A stretch of 64,000 nt of DNA from assembly GCA_022841825.1 (NCBI GenBank), contig JALHQT010000002.1:124001-188000 (forward strand), in the 5' to 3' direction. How positions within the stretch are numbered: position 1 is the stretch's first letter; the number at the start of each line of letters is the position of its first letter. The notes below the pieces were generated by a model. It searched no databases, was not told the DNA's origin, and worked only from the letters and a program-made list of their open reading frames with translations. Source of the DNA: Anaerolineae bacterium (GTDB lineage: Bacteria > Chloroflexota > Anaerolineae > Aggregatilineales > Phototrophicaceae). Shown here in pieces: positions 15,616-25,048 of the stretch. Made by a program: the position numbers and the translations under genes.

Positions 15616-16848
15616 GTGAGGAGTCGCCCGCTCGCCCTCTTCATGCTGCACAGCGCGGTCTATCACTTTGGGCTGCTGGGCATCCCGGATGTGCTGCTGA
15701 ATTTCTATTTCGTCAGCCTGGGCTACGGACCGGAAACCATCGGGCTGCTGCAATCGCTGCCGCGCATCGGCGGGTTGCTGACTGGGCTGCCCGTCGGTTT
15801 GTACGCCGACCGCATCGGCGCGCGGCGTGTCATCTTCTTTTCGACCATCGGCGTGGCGGCGTCGCTGCTGATGGTGGCGCTCTTTCCTTCGCTGCTCATG
15901 CTCGGCATCAGCCGCTTTCTGCTGGGCATGTTCTATGGCGCTGGGCAGATCGCGCTCGCGCCGTTCATGACATCGCTGGCGCAGCAGGATCAACAGATTC
16001 GACTCTACGCCTGGCACAACATCATCAGCCTGGGGGCGGCGGCGCTCGGCAGCTTCGCGGGCGGCTATTTGCCTGGGGTGATCGTCACGTTGTTTCCGGC
16101 GCTTGTCGTGGGCATCGCCACGCCTGCGCAGAGCAGCATCGCCTATGGCGCGGGGCTGGCGCTGGCGGCGCTGCTGACGTTCGCCAGCCTGCCCCCGCTG
16201 CTCGGCGTGCGCGATCATGAACTGCCGCTCCCGCCAGCCCCGAGTCGCCAGCGCCTCCCGCTCAGCAGTCTGCCCTGGCGCAGGCTGATCTGGCTGGGCT
16301 TCCCGCTGCTGTTGTTCGGATTTTCGGGCGGGCTGACCTTCCCGTTTTACAACCTGTTCTTCCGCACCACGTTCGACCTTGGCGATGCGACCGTCGGCAC
16401 GATCCTCGGCTTGGGCTGGGTTGGGATGGCACTGGTGCCCATGCTCAACCCCTTCTGGGAGCGGCGCTTCGGACGGGTGCGTGCGCTTGGCATCACGCTG
16501 ACGACTGCGGCGATCGGCTTCTTGGCGCTCAGTCTCGCGCCGACGCTCGGCGTGGCGCTGATCGCCTACGCGGTGGCGATCTCGACGCGCAACACGATGC
16601 AGCCGCTCTTTCAACCGCTGGTGATGGACTCGCTGCCGGAATACGAGCGCGCGGTCGCCAGCAGCGTTGGGTTCGTGCAGTGGAACATCGGTTGGTTCGC
16701 CGCGACCAGCGTGAGCGGCGTCTGGCAGGCGGCTTACGGCTTCGACTTTATCATGCAGGTTGTGGCAGTATTCGTCTTCGTGACGGCGCTGGTTGTCCTG
16801 TACATCTTCCGCCATCCTTATGCTAAACCCGTAGGAGTAACCTCATGA
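15616..16848 (+). CDS. Major facilitator superfamily transporter
   Basis: From GTG 15616 the product has 410 residues and about 12 predicted hydrophobic helices. The MFS loop 2-3 motif is visible as GLYADRIGARRV, and a central charged loop (LLGVRDHELPLPPAPSRQ) divides the two six-helix halves. Starts at 15559 and 15601 are in frame but would read through repeat DNA; GTG 15616 is preceded by GGGGGTGAGGG. The stop overlaps the ATG of the M32 gene (ATGA at 16845), so transporter and carboxypeptidase are coupled. Import of a peptide or a breakdown product is a reasonable guess. Confidence 0.82.
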   Translation: MRSRPLALFMLHSAVYHFGLLGIPDVLLNFYFVSLGYGPETIGLLQSLPRIGGLLTGLPVGLYADRIGARRVIFFSTIGVAASLLMVALFPSLLMLGISRFLLGMFYGAGQIALAPFMTSLAQQDQQIRLYAWHNIISLGAAALGSFAGGYLPGVIVTLFPALVVGIATPAQSSIAYGAGLALAALLTFASLPPLLGVRDHELPLPPAPSRQRLPLSSLPWRRLIWLGFPLLLFGFSGGLTFPFYNLFFRTTFDLGDATVGTILGLGWVGMALVPMLNPFWERRFGRVRALGITLTTAAIGFLALSLAPTLGVALIAYAVAISTRNTMQPLFQPLVMDSLPEYERAVASSVGFVQWNIGWFAATSVSGVWQAAYGFDFIMQVVAVFVFVTALVVLYIFRHPYAKPVGVTS

Positions 16849-18389
16849 GTACATCCGCATACGACGCATTTCAGGCGCATATCGCCGAATTCAGCGACAT
16901 CCTGAACGCCATCTCGATCCTCAAATGGGATGCGCGTACGCAGATGCCGCCCGGTGGCGCGCAAACACGCGGCTGGCAGCTCGCCAGCCTGTCGAAGATC
17001 GCGCAGGAGCACTTCATCAGCGAAAAGACCGCGCGCCTGCTCGACGCCGCCGAGCGCGAGGTGGCGGGCGACGACCCGGACTCGTATCGCCTGCGCGGCG
17101 TGCAGCAGACCCGGCAGTACTACGACATCATCCGCCGCCTGCCGCTCGACCTGGTCGGCGAGAAGGCGGCGCTTGAACCGGTGTCCGAGGGTGTGTGGGC
17201 GGAGGCGAAGCGCGATAACGACTTCAAGCGCTTTGCACCCTACCTCAAGCAGCAGCTCGCGCTCGCCAAACGGCAGGCGGACGCCATCGGCTACGCCGAT
17301 CATCCGTTTGACGCGCTGGTCTTCGAGTACGAGCCGAGCGTGACGGCGAAATCGCTGCAAGTGCTGTTCGGCGACCTGAAGGCGGGCTTGCTGCCGCTGC
17401 TGCGCGAGATCATCGCCCGCGACGACGGGCTGAAGCACACACTGTGGGATCACGACTATCCGCAGGAGAAGCAGAAGGCGTTCGGCTTGAGCATCGCCCA
17501 GCGCTTCGGCTATGACCTGAATCGCGGGCGGCTGGACATCGCGCCACATCCGTTCGAGATTTCGTTCACGCGCCAGGATGTGCGCATCACCACGCGCTAC
17601 GACAGCCACTACTTCCCGATGGCGTTCTACGGCACGCTGCATGAGACGGGGCACGCCCTCTACGAGCAGGGCGTTGACCCGGCGCTGACGCGGACGGCGC
17701 TCTCCATCGACTACCTCGGCAAGTATCCGGTCGGCGGCACGAGCTACGGCGCGCACGAATCCCAGTCGCGCCTGTGGGAGAACCAGATCGGGCGCAGCCG
17801 CGCTTTCTGGAACGCGCACTTTGAGGAAATGCGGGCGTTGTTCCCCGATCAGCTTGCGGGTGCCGATCCGGAGTTGATGTACCGCGCGGTCAACCGCGTC
17901 AAGCCCAGCCTGATCCGCGTCGAGGCGGACGAGGTGACGTACAACCTGCATATCATGCTGCGCGTCGAAATCGAGATGGGCTTGCTCGACGGCTCGCTTC
18001 AGGTCGATGACCTGCCGGAAATCTGGAATGCCAAGATGCAGGAGTACCTGGGCGTGACGCCGCCCAACGACAGCCAGGGCGTCCTACAGGATATTCACTG
18101 GTCGGGCGGCGGCTTTGGCTCGTTCCCCGGTTACACGGTCGGCAATATCATGTCGGCGCAGTTCCTCGCCGCCGCGCGCCGCGATGTGGCGGGGCTGGAC
18201 GACGCGCTGGCGCGCGGTGAGTATGCGCCGCTGCGCGAGTGGCTGACCGAGAACATCTATCGTCACGGGCGGGCGTTCAGCGCAGGCGAGCTGCTGGAAC
18301 GCAGCACGGGCGGCAGCATCACCGTCGCGCCGTATCTGGCGTATCTGCGCGCCAAGTTCAGCGATTTGTACGGCGTGCAGGCAGGCTGA
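16845..18389 (+). CDS. M32-family carboxypeptidase (Taq type)
   Basis: The 514-residue protein starts at ATG 16845 with GTAGGAG upstream. It carries the M32 zinc signature GTLHETGHALYEQG (HExxH near residue 268) with the third ligand Glu in the following helix (YGAHESQSRLWEN), and the family blocks DIRWSGGGFGSFPGYTVGN-like near 415. Length and order match thermostable carboxypeptidase Taq, a cytoplasmic metallo-carboxypeptidase with broad specificity. It is the last gene of the rightward series and is convergent with the P450 gene. Confidence 0.95.
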   Translation: MSTSAYDAFQAHIAEFSDILNAISILKWDARTQMPPGGAQTRGWQLASLSKIAQEHFISEKTARLLDAAEREVAGDDPDSYRLRGVQQTRQYYDIIRRLPLDLVGEKAALEPVSEGVWAEAKRDNDFKRFAPYLKQQLALAKRQADAIGYADHPFDALVFEYEPSVTAKSLQVLFGDLKAGLLPLLREIIARDDGLKHTLWDHDYPQEKQKAFGLSIAQRFGYDLNRGRLDIAPHPFEISFTRQDVRITTRYDSHYFPMAFYGTLHETGHALYEQGVDPALTRTALSIDYLGKYPVGGTSYGAHESQSRLWENQIGRSRAFWNAHFEEMRALFPDQLAGADPELMYRAVNRVKPSLIRVEADEVTYNLHIMLRVEIEMGLLDGSLQVDDLPEIWNAKMQEYLGVTPPNDSQGVLQDIHWSGGGFGSFPGYTVGNIMSAQFLAAARRDVAGLDDALARGEYAPLREWLTENIYRHGRAFSAGELLERSTGGSITVAPYLAYLRAKFSDLYGVQAG

Positions 18390-18410
18390 AGCGGAATCTC
18401 GTACGTTCTT

Positions 18411-18438
18411 GTAGGGGCGCAATGCATTGCGCCCCTAC
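18411..18438. repeat. Perfect 28-bp palindrome between convergent genes
   Basis: The sequence has half-site GTAGGGGCGCAATG followed by its exact reverse complement. It lies between the convergent stops at 18389 and 18441 and could act as a transcription stop in both directions, although it lacks a T tract. A near-identical copy (one mismatch) is at 36580-36607. Confidence 0.85.
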
Positions 18439-18440
18439 TT

Positions 18441-19790
18441 CTATCTGAACGACAGCAGCCGCATCTTCAGGTCCGGCGCGGGCATCAGGTCGGACGAAAT
18501 GAAGCGCTTGACGCGATAGTTGGCGGGTTCGACGGCATAATCCGCGTCATGGACGAGCGTCGCCACCATCAGCGCCATAATCACCTCCGCCATCCCCGCG
18601 CCCAGGCAGGTGTGGGAGCCTGCGCCGAAGGGCGCGAAGGCGTGCCGCTGTTTGTGTTCGTTGCGCGGCTCCAGGAAGCGGTCGATGTCGAATTGCTCCG
18701 GGTTCGGATAGAATTTCTCCAGGCGATGGACGACGCCAATCGCCATTTGCAGCGACTCGTTTTCCACGATGCGCCGCCCGGCGAACTCGAATTCGCGTTT
18801 GGCGACGCGCGGCAGCATCACCGCCACGTTGTAATAGCGCATCGTCTCCATCGCCAGCGCGTGCAGCAGCGGCACATGGCGGAGTTGTTCCGGCGTTGGG
18901 GCACCCGTCGCTAGCAGCCCTTCGATCTCCGGCATCATCCGCGCCTTCAGCTCCGGCGACCGTGTGATTTCGTACCACATGAACAGCACGATGCTGGCGA
19001 CGGTATCCAGACCCGCCACATAGGGCGCGATCATGCCCAGCATCAGGTCGCCGTGATTGACCAGGTCGGGCTGCTCCTTCGAGGCGGTGATCAGGTCGTC
19101 AGCAAACTGTGATTCGCCCGGCTTCAGCTCGCCGCGCTCGTATGCCGCGAGGATCGCGCTGCCCATCTCGATCACCCGCGCCAGCGCCCGTTTGTATTCC
19201 GCGCTTTCCAGGACGGACTTGGGTTTGGTGCCGATGATCATGGACCACAGGTAGTTGCGCCAGACCGTCAGGAAGTCCGGCAGGTATTCACCCGCCGCGC
19301 GTCCCAGGGTGATCGAACCGAGGACTTCGGCGATCAGGTCGACGGTGAAATCGGCTGCCGCGATGGGCGTCCCCGGCTCGATGCGGCATAACAGCCGTCG
19401 CGTCGCCTCAACCGTCACGGCGCTGGTATCGAGCGCCGCCGAGCGCGAAAAGCCGCGCCGCATCACCTTGCGCAGCCGCGCATGATCCGCACCATCCATC
19501 GCGGTGATATTGTGTTCGCCGCCAAGCTGCGTGACGAACGGTTTCCACATCGGCTCGCCGGTCAGCGTGCCATCCTCGTTGGTCATGTATTCGACCGCTT
19601 CGGGACCCGCCATGACGGTGAACGAACGGTTGAGGACTTTGACCGTGAAGACGGGACCATGCTTCAGGTACTGCGCGGTCATGAATTTGCCGGGATCGCC
19701 CAGCATCGACAGCAGGCTGCCAATGATCGGCAGCCCATCGGCGACGGGTGGGCGCGGTGACGTGATCGATGATCTCTCAGCGGTAGCCAT
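18441..19790 (-). CDS. Cytochrome P450
   Basis: The 449-residue protein starts at ATG 19790 with AGGA upstream; a TTG at 19796 is in frame. It has the three P450 landmarks: I-helix APYVAGLDTVAS near residue 255, K-helix ExxR in METMRYYN near 312, and the heme loop FAPFGAGSHTCLGAGMAE near 387 with the cysteine thiolate. No membrane anchor is present, so it is a soluble bacterial type. No ferredoxin or reductase gene is adjacent. The oxidised substrate is unknown. Confidence 0.96.
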   Translation of the reverse strand: MATAERSSITSPRPPVADGLPIIGSLLSMLGDPGKFMTAQYLKHGPVFTVKVLNRSFTVMAGPEAVEYMTNEDGTLTGEPMWKPFVTQLGGEHNITAMDGADHARLRKVMRRGFSRSAALDTSAVTVEATRRLLCRIEPGTPIAAADFTVDLIAEVLGSITLGRAAGEYLPDFLTVWRNYLWSMIIGTKPKSVLESAEYKRALARVIEMGSAILAAYERGELKPGESQFADDLITASKEQPDLVNHGDLMLGMIAPYVAGLDTVASIVLFMWYEITRSPELKARMMPEIEGLLATGAPTPEQLRHVPLLHALAMETMRYYNVAVMLPRVAKREFEFAGRRIVENESLQMAIGVVHRLEKFYPNPEQFDIDRFLEPRNEHKQRHAFAPFGAGSHTCLGAGMAEVIMALMVATLVHDADYAVEPANYRVKRFISSDLMPAPDLKMRLLSFR

Positions 19791-19865
19791 GAACAATCCT
19801 GTTGAAATCTGAGTTGATTTCTCAATTGTACAGGCGTTTTCGTTAACTTTATAGAGGATTTTCTG

Positions 19866-20846
19866 CTAGTAGCCCTGGCTCACCTCGTTCAGCCGCGCGA
19901 TCTCTTCGCTCGACAGCTTGACTTCCGACGCGCCGACGAGGTCGTGAAGCTGTGCCACGCTGCGCGCGCCGATGATCGGCGAGGTCATGGCGGGTTGGGC
20001 GAGCTGCCACGCCAGCGCCACCTGCGCGACAGGCACACCGTGCGCCCCCGCGATGCTCTGCGCCGCCTCCAGCACGTCGAACGCGCGCTCGTCCGCCAGC
20101 AGGCGCTTGATCAGCCCACTGTCCGCGCGGGTGGTATCGGCATGGCGCTGCTGACGGCTGTACTTGCCTGTCAGGAATCCTGCGGCAAGGGGGCTGTAGG
20201 GAATGACGCCGATCCCCTGATCGACGCAAAGATCGCGCAGCTCGCGCTCGTACTCGTCGCGGTGGACGAGGCTGTGATGGGGCTGGAGGCTGTCGAAGCG
20301 CGCATAGCCGTATTTGTCGCTGATCCACAGCGCCTTCATCAACAGCCAAGCCGGGTAGTTGCTCGCGCCGATATAGCGGACTTTCCCGCTGCGCACCAGG
20401 TCGTCCAGCGCGGAGAGCGTCTCTTCGAGCGGCGTCTCGTCGTCGGGGTAATGCACCTGGTAGAGGTCGATGTAGTCTGTTTGCAGGCGGCGCAGGCTGT
20501 CTTCGACGGCGTGGAAGATGTGGCTTCGGCTCAAGCCCTCCCCGTTTGGACCGTCCCACAGCTTACCGCGCACCTTGGTCGCCAGCACGATCTGGCGGCG
20601 ATCCTTGCGCTTCAGCCAGCTTCCGATGATCGTCTCGCTCTCGCCGCCCTTGTGCGCGTCGCTCGCCCAGTAGGAATACATGTCGGCGGTGTCGAAGAAG
20701 TTGATGCCCGCGTCGAGCGCGGCATCCATGATGCTGTGCGAGGTCGGTTCATCCGCCGACCAGCTAAAGTTCATCGTTCCCAGGCAGAGGGTGCTGACCT
20801 TGAGTCCGGTTCGTCCTAAGCGTCGATATTGCATGGGTGTGTTCAC
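19866..20846 (-). CDS. Aldo/keto reductase
   Basis: The product has 322 residues from ATG 20834, or 326 from GTG 20846, where GTGA overlaps the stop of the upstream membrane-protein gene. The NADPH-dependent TIM-barrel family is clear from [21 protein letters not shown], the catalytic set Asp (FFDTADMY), Tyr, Lys (LATKVR) and His ([11 protein letters not shown]), and the cofactor segment near the C-terminus ([12 protein letters not shown]). It is last in a leftward set with a methyltransferase and two membrane proteins. Its first 42 nt are copied at 22652-22693 as the start of the next gene upstream. Confidence 0.94.
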   Translation of the reverse strand: MNTPMQYRRLGRTGLKVSTLCLGTMNFSWSADEPTSHSIMDAALDAGINFFDTADMYSYWASDAHKGGESETIIGSWLKRKDRRQIVLATKVRGKLWDGPNGEGLSRSHIFHAVEDSLRRLQTDYIDLYQVHYPDDETPLEETLSALDDLVRSGKVRYIGASNYPAWLLMKALWISDKYGYARFDSLQPHHSLVHRDEYERELRDLCVDQGIGVIPYSPLAAGFLTGKYSRQQRHADTTRADSGLIKRLLADERAFDVLEAAQSIAGAHGVPVAQVALAWQLAQPAMTSPIIGARSVAQLHDLVGASEVKLSSEEIARLNEVSQGY

Positions 20847-22693
20847 CTCTCGGGTTCTGGCAAGAAGAAACGCAGCAGCGGAGGCGGTGTCGTCTCCTCA
20901 ACAAAATGGGATTCAGGATCATACTGGCGCAGCTCATCAGGAGAGAAGTCGCCGTTATCAGGAAGCGTTTCCAGCAGCGTCGCGCTGCCATCAGACGCCA
21001 GTTGAAACGCGACCAACCATTCTGCGCTCAAGTCCTGGATCAGTATATCTTCATTGCCCTCATCTTCCAGCAACCTGCCACGACTGTCAAAGACGAGAGG
21101 CGATAAATCGCTGACAAGATACTGCCAGCCAAGTGGGGACTGGGCACCAGGTTCCAGATAGAAGACGATGGTCGCGTTGGCATTGTAGCGAGGTGACACC
21201 GCGCGAACATCGCGGATGGTTCGCACCACCGCTTCATAGCGCGTGTTCGGCGCGACATGCGCGGAGCGCGTTTCGTCACTGAAGCCGTTAACGGTACAGA
21301 GCATGACTATCACACCGACTGCCAGCGCAAAAACCGTATTGGGGCGGCTGACGCGGCTGGTGAGGAGCGCCAGGATCAGCACCCAGAAGAGTGCCTGCCC
21401 TGGGCTGGGCGCGAATTGAGTTCGGAGCTGCGCGACGAAGCCGGTGAGCGTGATAAACATGCTGAAGGAGAGCAGAATGTATCCCAGACACAGCACCAAC
21501 ATCATGATGAGGGAGCGCGAGCTGCTACGCTGACTGTAACGGGATGTCCAGACCAGTACCAACGCTGCCGTGCTGCCAACACCGACCGCAATCAGCCACT
21601 GCCAGGGGGCGGCATTGGCGATGCGGAAGAAGCTGAAAAGCGGCGTGAACTGGATAAAGAAGTTGTCGATAAGCTGGCTTAACGCAAGCGGCTGGTTGAC
21701 GACAACGGTCTGGTACTCCAGGCTATCCCCGTGCAGGAGAAGGCGCAGCGCAAAGAGGAGGAGCGTGATCAACCACGCGAAGAGCCAGATCGTGGTTCGC
21801 TGGCGGTCGCTGCCCCGCAGCAGCATGAGCGGCATCACCAGCGCCATCACGAAAGCGACTTCGACGACCAGGCATGCCGCGCCGAGCGTGACCATCGCAC
21901 CCAGCAGGAGCCATCGACTGGCGCTGCGGTACGAAAGTAAAAAGAGAAAGGTCGCCAGAAGCATCAGCAGGAGCAGCATATGGTAGCCCTGCATATGGAT
22001 GGCGGCGAAGCGGGTTGGCTCTGAAGGATTAACGATGAACAGTAGTCCGGCAGCGAATGGGATGATCCACGAATTCGGCAGGAGTAAGCGAACGATACCC
22101 ACGAAAAACAATGCCGAAGCCACGCGCACTATCGTCGCCCAGATCAGAAAGCCTTCAACGCCCGTGGGTGCCAGGAAGAGACCCCCGATGAGAATACCCA
22201 GCGGCGTCAATGGGCGGGAAAACATCATGTCGTACCGCGCGATGGACGCCAAGCCCTGCGTGTAATCGTTCAGGACACGCGCCTCGTCGCCGCCCAACCA
22301 GAAATGCGCGCGCATAGGCAGGTAAAAGGCGAGTACCGCGATGGCGGCGACAACACCGACAATGACCAACGCGACCTGCGCGTCTGACTTTTCCCAGCGC
22401 GATTGTGCCTGGGTATGGGCGGGCGCGGCAGCCATCCAGACAGCACAACCGACACCCCCCAGCACGGCAGCGCCAAGCGAGACGACCGCATTGTGTGCCC
22501 AGGGCGCGCTTCGGAGACCGATCAAGCCGACTGCACAGGTGAAGGCAGCGAACAGGATGTAACGGATTTCGCGCAGCGTGACCAGATTACGCAGTGCCAG
22601 CCTGACCTCGCGGATCGCAAACCGCGTAAGACGGACCCACCGGGTGGTCGCGCTGCCCTTGCGTCCGGTTCGTCCTAGGCGTCGATACTGCAT
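20843..22693 (-). CDS. Polytopic membrane protein, truncated chimeric copy (candidate GT-C glycosyltransferase)
   Basis: The 616-residue protein begins [14 protein letters not shown], which is the start of the aldo/keto reductase and not of a membrane protein. From about residue 40 ([22 protein letters not shown]) it matches the upstream paralogue to its C-terminus. About 11 hydrophobic helices are predicted. The first large loop has [10 protein letters not shown], where an acidic pair fits the lipid-phosphosugar-dependent GT-C fold; this function is only a suggestion. Compared with its paralogue it lacks the first 190 or so residues, including the extracytoplasmic domain. It ends FFLPEPER and overlaps the reductase by GTGA. 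Confidence 0.8.
   Translation of the reverse strand: MQYRRLGRTGRKGSATTRWVRLTRFAIREVRLALRNLVTLREIRYILFAAFTCAVGLIGLRSAPWAHNAVVSLGAAVLGGVGCAVWMAAAPAHTQAQSRWEKSDAQVALVIVGVVAAIAVLAFYLPMRAHFWLGGDEARVLNDYTQGLASIARYDMMFSRPLTPLGILIGGLFLAPTGVEGFLIWATIVRVASALFFVGIVRLLLPNSWIIPFAAGLLFIVNPSEPTRFAAIHMQGYHMLLLLMLLATFLFLLSYRSASRWLLLGAMVTLGAACLVVEVAFVMALVMPLMLLRGSDRQRTTIWLFAWLITLLLFALRLLLHGDSLEYQTVVVNQPLALSQLIDNFFIQFTPLFSFFRIANAAPWQWLIAVGVGSTAALVLVWTSRYSQRSSSRSLIMMLVLCLGYILLSFSMFITLTGFVAQLRTQFAPSPGQALFWVLILALLTSRVSRPNTVFALAVGVIVMLCTVNGFSDETRSAHVAPNTRYEAVVRTIRDVRAVSPRYNANATIVFYLEPGAQSPLGWQYLVSDLSPLVFDSRGRLLEDEGNEDILIQDLSAEWLVAFQLASDGSATLLETLPDNGDFSPDELRQYDPESHFVEETTPPPLLRFFLPEPER
22652..22693 (-). repeat. Duplicated start of the aldo/keto reductase gene (duplication seam)
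   Basis: Read leftward from 22693, 38 of 42 bases equal the first 42 bases of the reductase gene read from 20834. Downstream of this patch the two diverge completely; upstream of both lie related ends of the membrane-protein genes. This marks the seam of a tandem duplication whose unit spanned the membrane-protein gene body and the first codons of the reductase. Confidence 0.9.
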
Positions 22694-25041
22694 ACGCGTG
22701 GTCTGCCTTCTGGTTCTGGCAAGAAGAAACGCAGCAGCGGATGCGGGGTCGTCTCGGCGCGAAAATGGGATTCAGGATCATACTGGCGCAGCTCACGGGG
22801 AGTGAAGTCCCCGGTATCGGGAAGCGTTTCCAGCAGCGTCGCGCTGCCATCAGACGCCAGGCAGAATGCCACCAATCGATCCGCCGTCAGGACGGGTAAG
22901 CCGAAGTACCTGCTGCGTTCGTCGTTCAGGCGGAAGATGAGGTTATCCAGCCCCTCATAGTTCACCACCACACCGCGTGTACCGAACAGATACTGCGATA
23001 ACTCGATCAGCATGTACCCCCAGCCCAGCGGCGTCTCTGCGCCAGCTTCCAGGTAGAAAACGATGACTGATTCAGAGTTGTACTGCGGTGAGACGGCGCG
23101 CACATCATGAATCGTGCGCACGACAGCCTCATACCGGGTGTTGGGTGTGGCGAACGTCGTGCGTGTCTCGTCACTGAAGCCGTTGGCGGTGCTCAGGGTG
23201 ATCATCACACCGACCATCAGGGCAACGACCGCGTTGGCACGGCGCGACGTAAAGCGGGTGGCGAGCAGCGCCAACAGCAGCACCCAAAACAGCGCCTGCC
23301 CTGGGCTGGGGGCGAACTGAGTGCGGATCTGCGCCAGCACACCTGTCAGCCGGATGAAGACGCCGACGGTCAGGCAGATGTAAAGCAGACTCACGACGAG
23401 CATGGTTACCAGCGTTCTTCTGCTGATCGGCTCACTGCGGCGCGCCGCGAACAGCAGCGTAAGCGTGCTGAGGATGCCCAGGGCGATGGCGATCAGCCAT
23501 TGCCAGGGCGTGGCATCGGCGAGTCGGAAGAAGCCGAATAAAGGCGTGAGCTGGACCGAAATGTTGCGGATCATCTCCTCTAGCGGAACCTCTTGAAGGA
23601 CCACCAACTGATAGTCAACTTCTCCAGTGCGCACGAAAAGTCGAAAAGCGAAAAGGACTAGGGTGACGAACCAGGTGAAACTCCAGATGATGCTGCGCCG
23701 GCGGTCGCCACCCCACAAATAGAGCGTGAGGGGCATGACGAGCGCCATTATGAAGGCGACTTCGACGATCAGGCAGGCAGCGCCCAGGGCGACCATCGAA
23801 GCGATGAGCAATGGACGGCTGGCGCGGCGGTAAGCCAGCAGGAAAAGGAATATGGCAAGCAGCATCAGCAGGAGCAGCATATGGTAGCCCTGCATATGGA
23901 TGGCGGCGAAGCGGGTGGGTTCGGACGGATTAACGATGAACAGCAGTCCGGCAGCGAAGGGAATGATCCATGATTTGGGGAGGAGTAAACGAACGATACC
24001 CACGAAAAGTAATGCCGAAGCCGCGCGCGCTATCGTCGCCCAGAGCAGAAAACCATCTATCCCCGTTGGGAGCGAGAACATGCTGCCAATCAGGGCACCC
24101 AACGGAGTCAGTGGGCGCGCAAGTATCAGGTCGTACTGCAAAATCACCGACCATCCCAGTGTCGCTTTATTGAGGACATAGGCTTCATCGCCGCCCATCC
24201 AGACGTGAGCACGCATCGGCAGCAGGTAGGCGAGTACGGTGATCACGACTATGGCACTGCCGATCAACAGGAGCATCCCCCTATCCGTGGGAGAGATTTG
24301 CCCGGCAGCGGGGCGATCCGTCTGAGCCGCGCGTATCCAGACGGCGCAGCCTGCGGCTCCCAATCCAACGGCGGCTAACGTGACGACCGCGTTGTGTGCC
24401 CAGGGAGCAGCACGCAATCCGATCAACCCGACAGCGCAGGTGAGAGAGGCGAACAGGATGTAACGGATTTCGCCCAGGTTCTCAAGAGGCTGCCAGTAGG
24501 GTCTCAATTTGGCAAGCGTGAAGTCGGCGTAGCGCCGGAATGCTGCGCGATTGCGCCGCAGTGTGGGGCTTATTCCCGGTAGATCGCCCATTATGCCGAC
24601 GAAAACCGTCAGGGCGACAAAGCCCAGATGCGCGCCGAGGAGACTGGCAGTGACGGTTCGTCCATAGGGGAACATGCCGACATAAACCGTTGCCTTGACG
24701 ACATTTCCGTCCGGGGCAACTGCCTGAAGCTCGCGAAAGAAGGGCTGCGTCGTGCAGACTTCCAGGCTGCCCTGAGCCTCGACCGTCTGCCCATCCAGTT
24801 GAAGCGATGCCGCATTTTCCGCCTGCCACGAAAGGGTCGCGCACTGCCCCGGCAGCAGAACGCGCTGCGATGCCCGGAACCAGCCCTGGATGCCGTGTCC
24901 ATCCAGCGCGACATCCATGCCGCTGCGCGCAGCAGCGAGTGCCGCCGCTGTGACGATGATGCTGTAGGCGAGAAGAATCGACAAAGACAGCAGGCGCAGC
25001 AGCGTGGGCTGTCTGAAGATGTGATTTCCCTGGGTCCTCAA
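22675..25041 (-). CDS. Polytopic membrane protein with N-terminal extracytoplasmic domain (candidate GT-C glycosyltransferase)
   Basis: The 788-residue protein starts at TTG 25041 (AGGA upstream), 7 bp after the methyltransferase stop. Residues 12-40 form a signal anchor, 42-135 an Ig-like extracytoplasmic domain (LLPGQCATLSWQAENAASLQL), then a second helix and, from about 190, the helix-rich core shared with the downstream copy. The first core loop contains MGGDEAYVLNKATLG; GT-C glycosyltransferases use acidic residues there. The last residues, [10 protein letters not shown], are read from the duplicated reductase start in another frame. It probably represents the ancestral architecture, and the downstream gene is the shortened copy. 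Confidence 0.8.
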   Translation of the reverse strand: MRTQGNHIFRQPTLLRLLSLSILLAYSIIVTAAALAAARSGMDVALDGHGIQGWFRASQRVLLPGQCATLSWQAENAASLQLDGQTVEAQGSLEVCTTQPFFRELQAVAPDGNVVKATVYVGMFPYGRTVTASLLGAHLGFVALTVFVGIMGDLPGISPTLRRNRAAFRRYADFTLAKLRPYWQPLENLGEIRYILFASLTCAVGLIGLRAAPWAHNAVVTLAAVGLGAAGCAVWIRAAQTDRPAAGQISPTDRGMLLLIGSAIVVITVLAYLLPMRAHVWMGGDEAYVLNKATLGWSVILQYDLILARPLTPLGALIGSMFSLPTGIDGFLLWATIARAASALLFVGIVRLLLPKSWIIPFAAGLLFIVNPSEPTRFAAIHMQGYHMLLLLMLLAIFLFLLAYRRASRPLLIASMVALGAACLIVEVAFIMALVMPLTLYLWGGDRRRSIIWSFTWFVTLVLFAFRLFVRTGEVDYQLVVLQEVPLEEMIRNISVQLTPLFGFFRLADATPWQWLIAIALGILSTLTLLFAARRSEPISRRTLVTMLVVSLLYICLTVGVFIRLTGVLAQIRTQFAPSPGQALFWVLLLALLATRFTSRRANAVVALMVGVMITLSTANGFSDETRTTFATPNTRYEAVVRTIHDVRAVSPQYNSESVIVFYLEAGAETPLGWGYMLIELSQYLFGTRGVVVNYEGLDNLIFRLNDERSRYFGLPVLTADRLVAFCLASDGSATLLETLPDTGDFTPRELRQYDPESHFRAETTPHPLLRFFLPEPEGRPRVCSIDA

Positions 25042-25048
25042 GTGCTTT

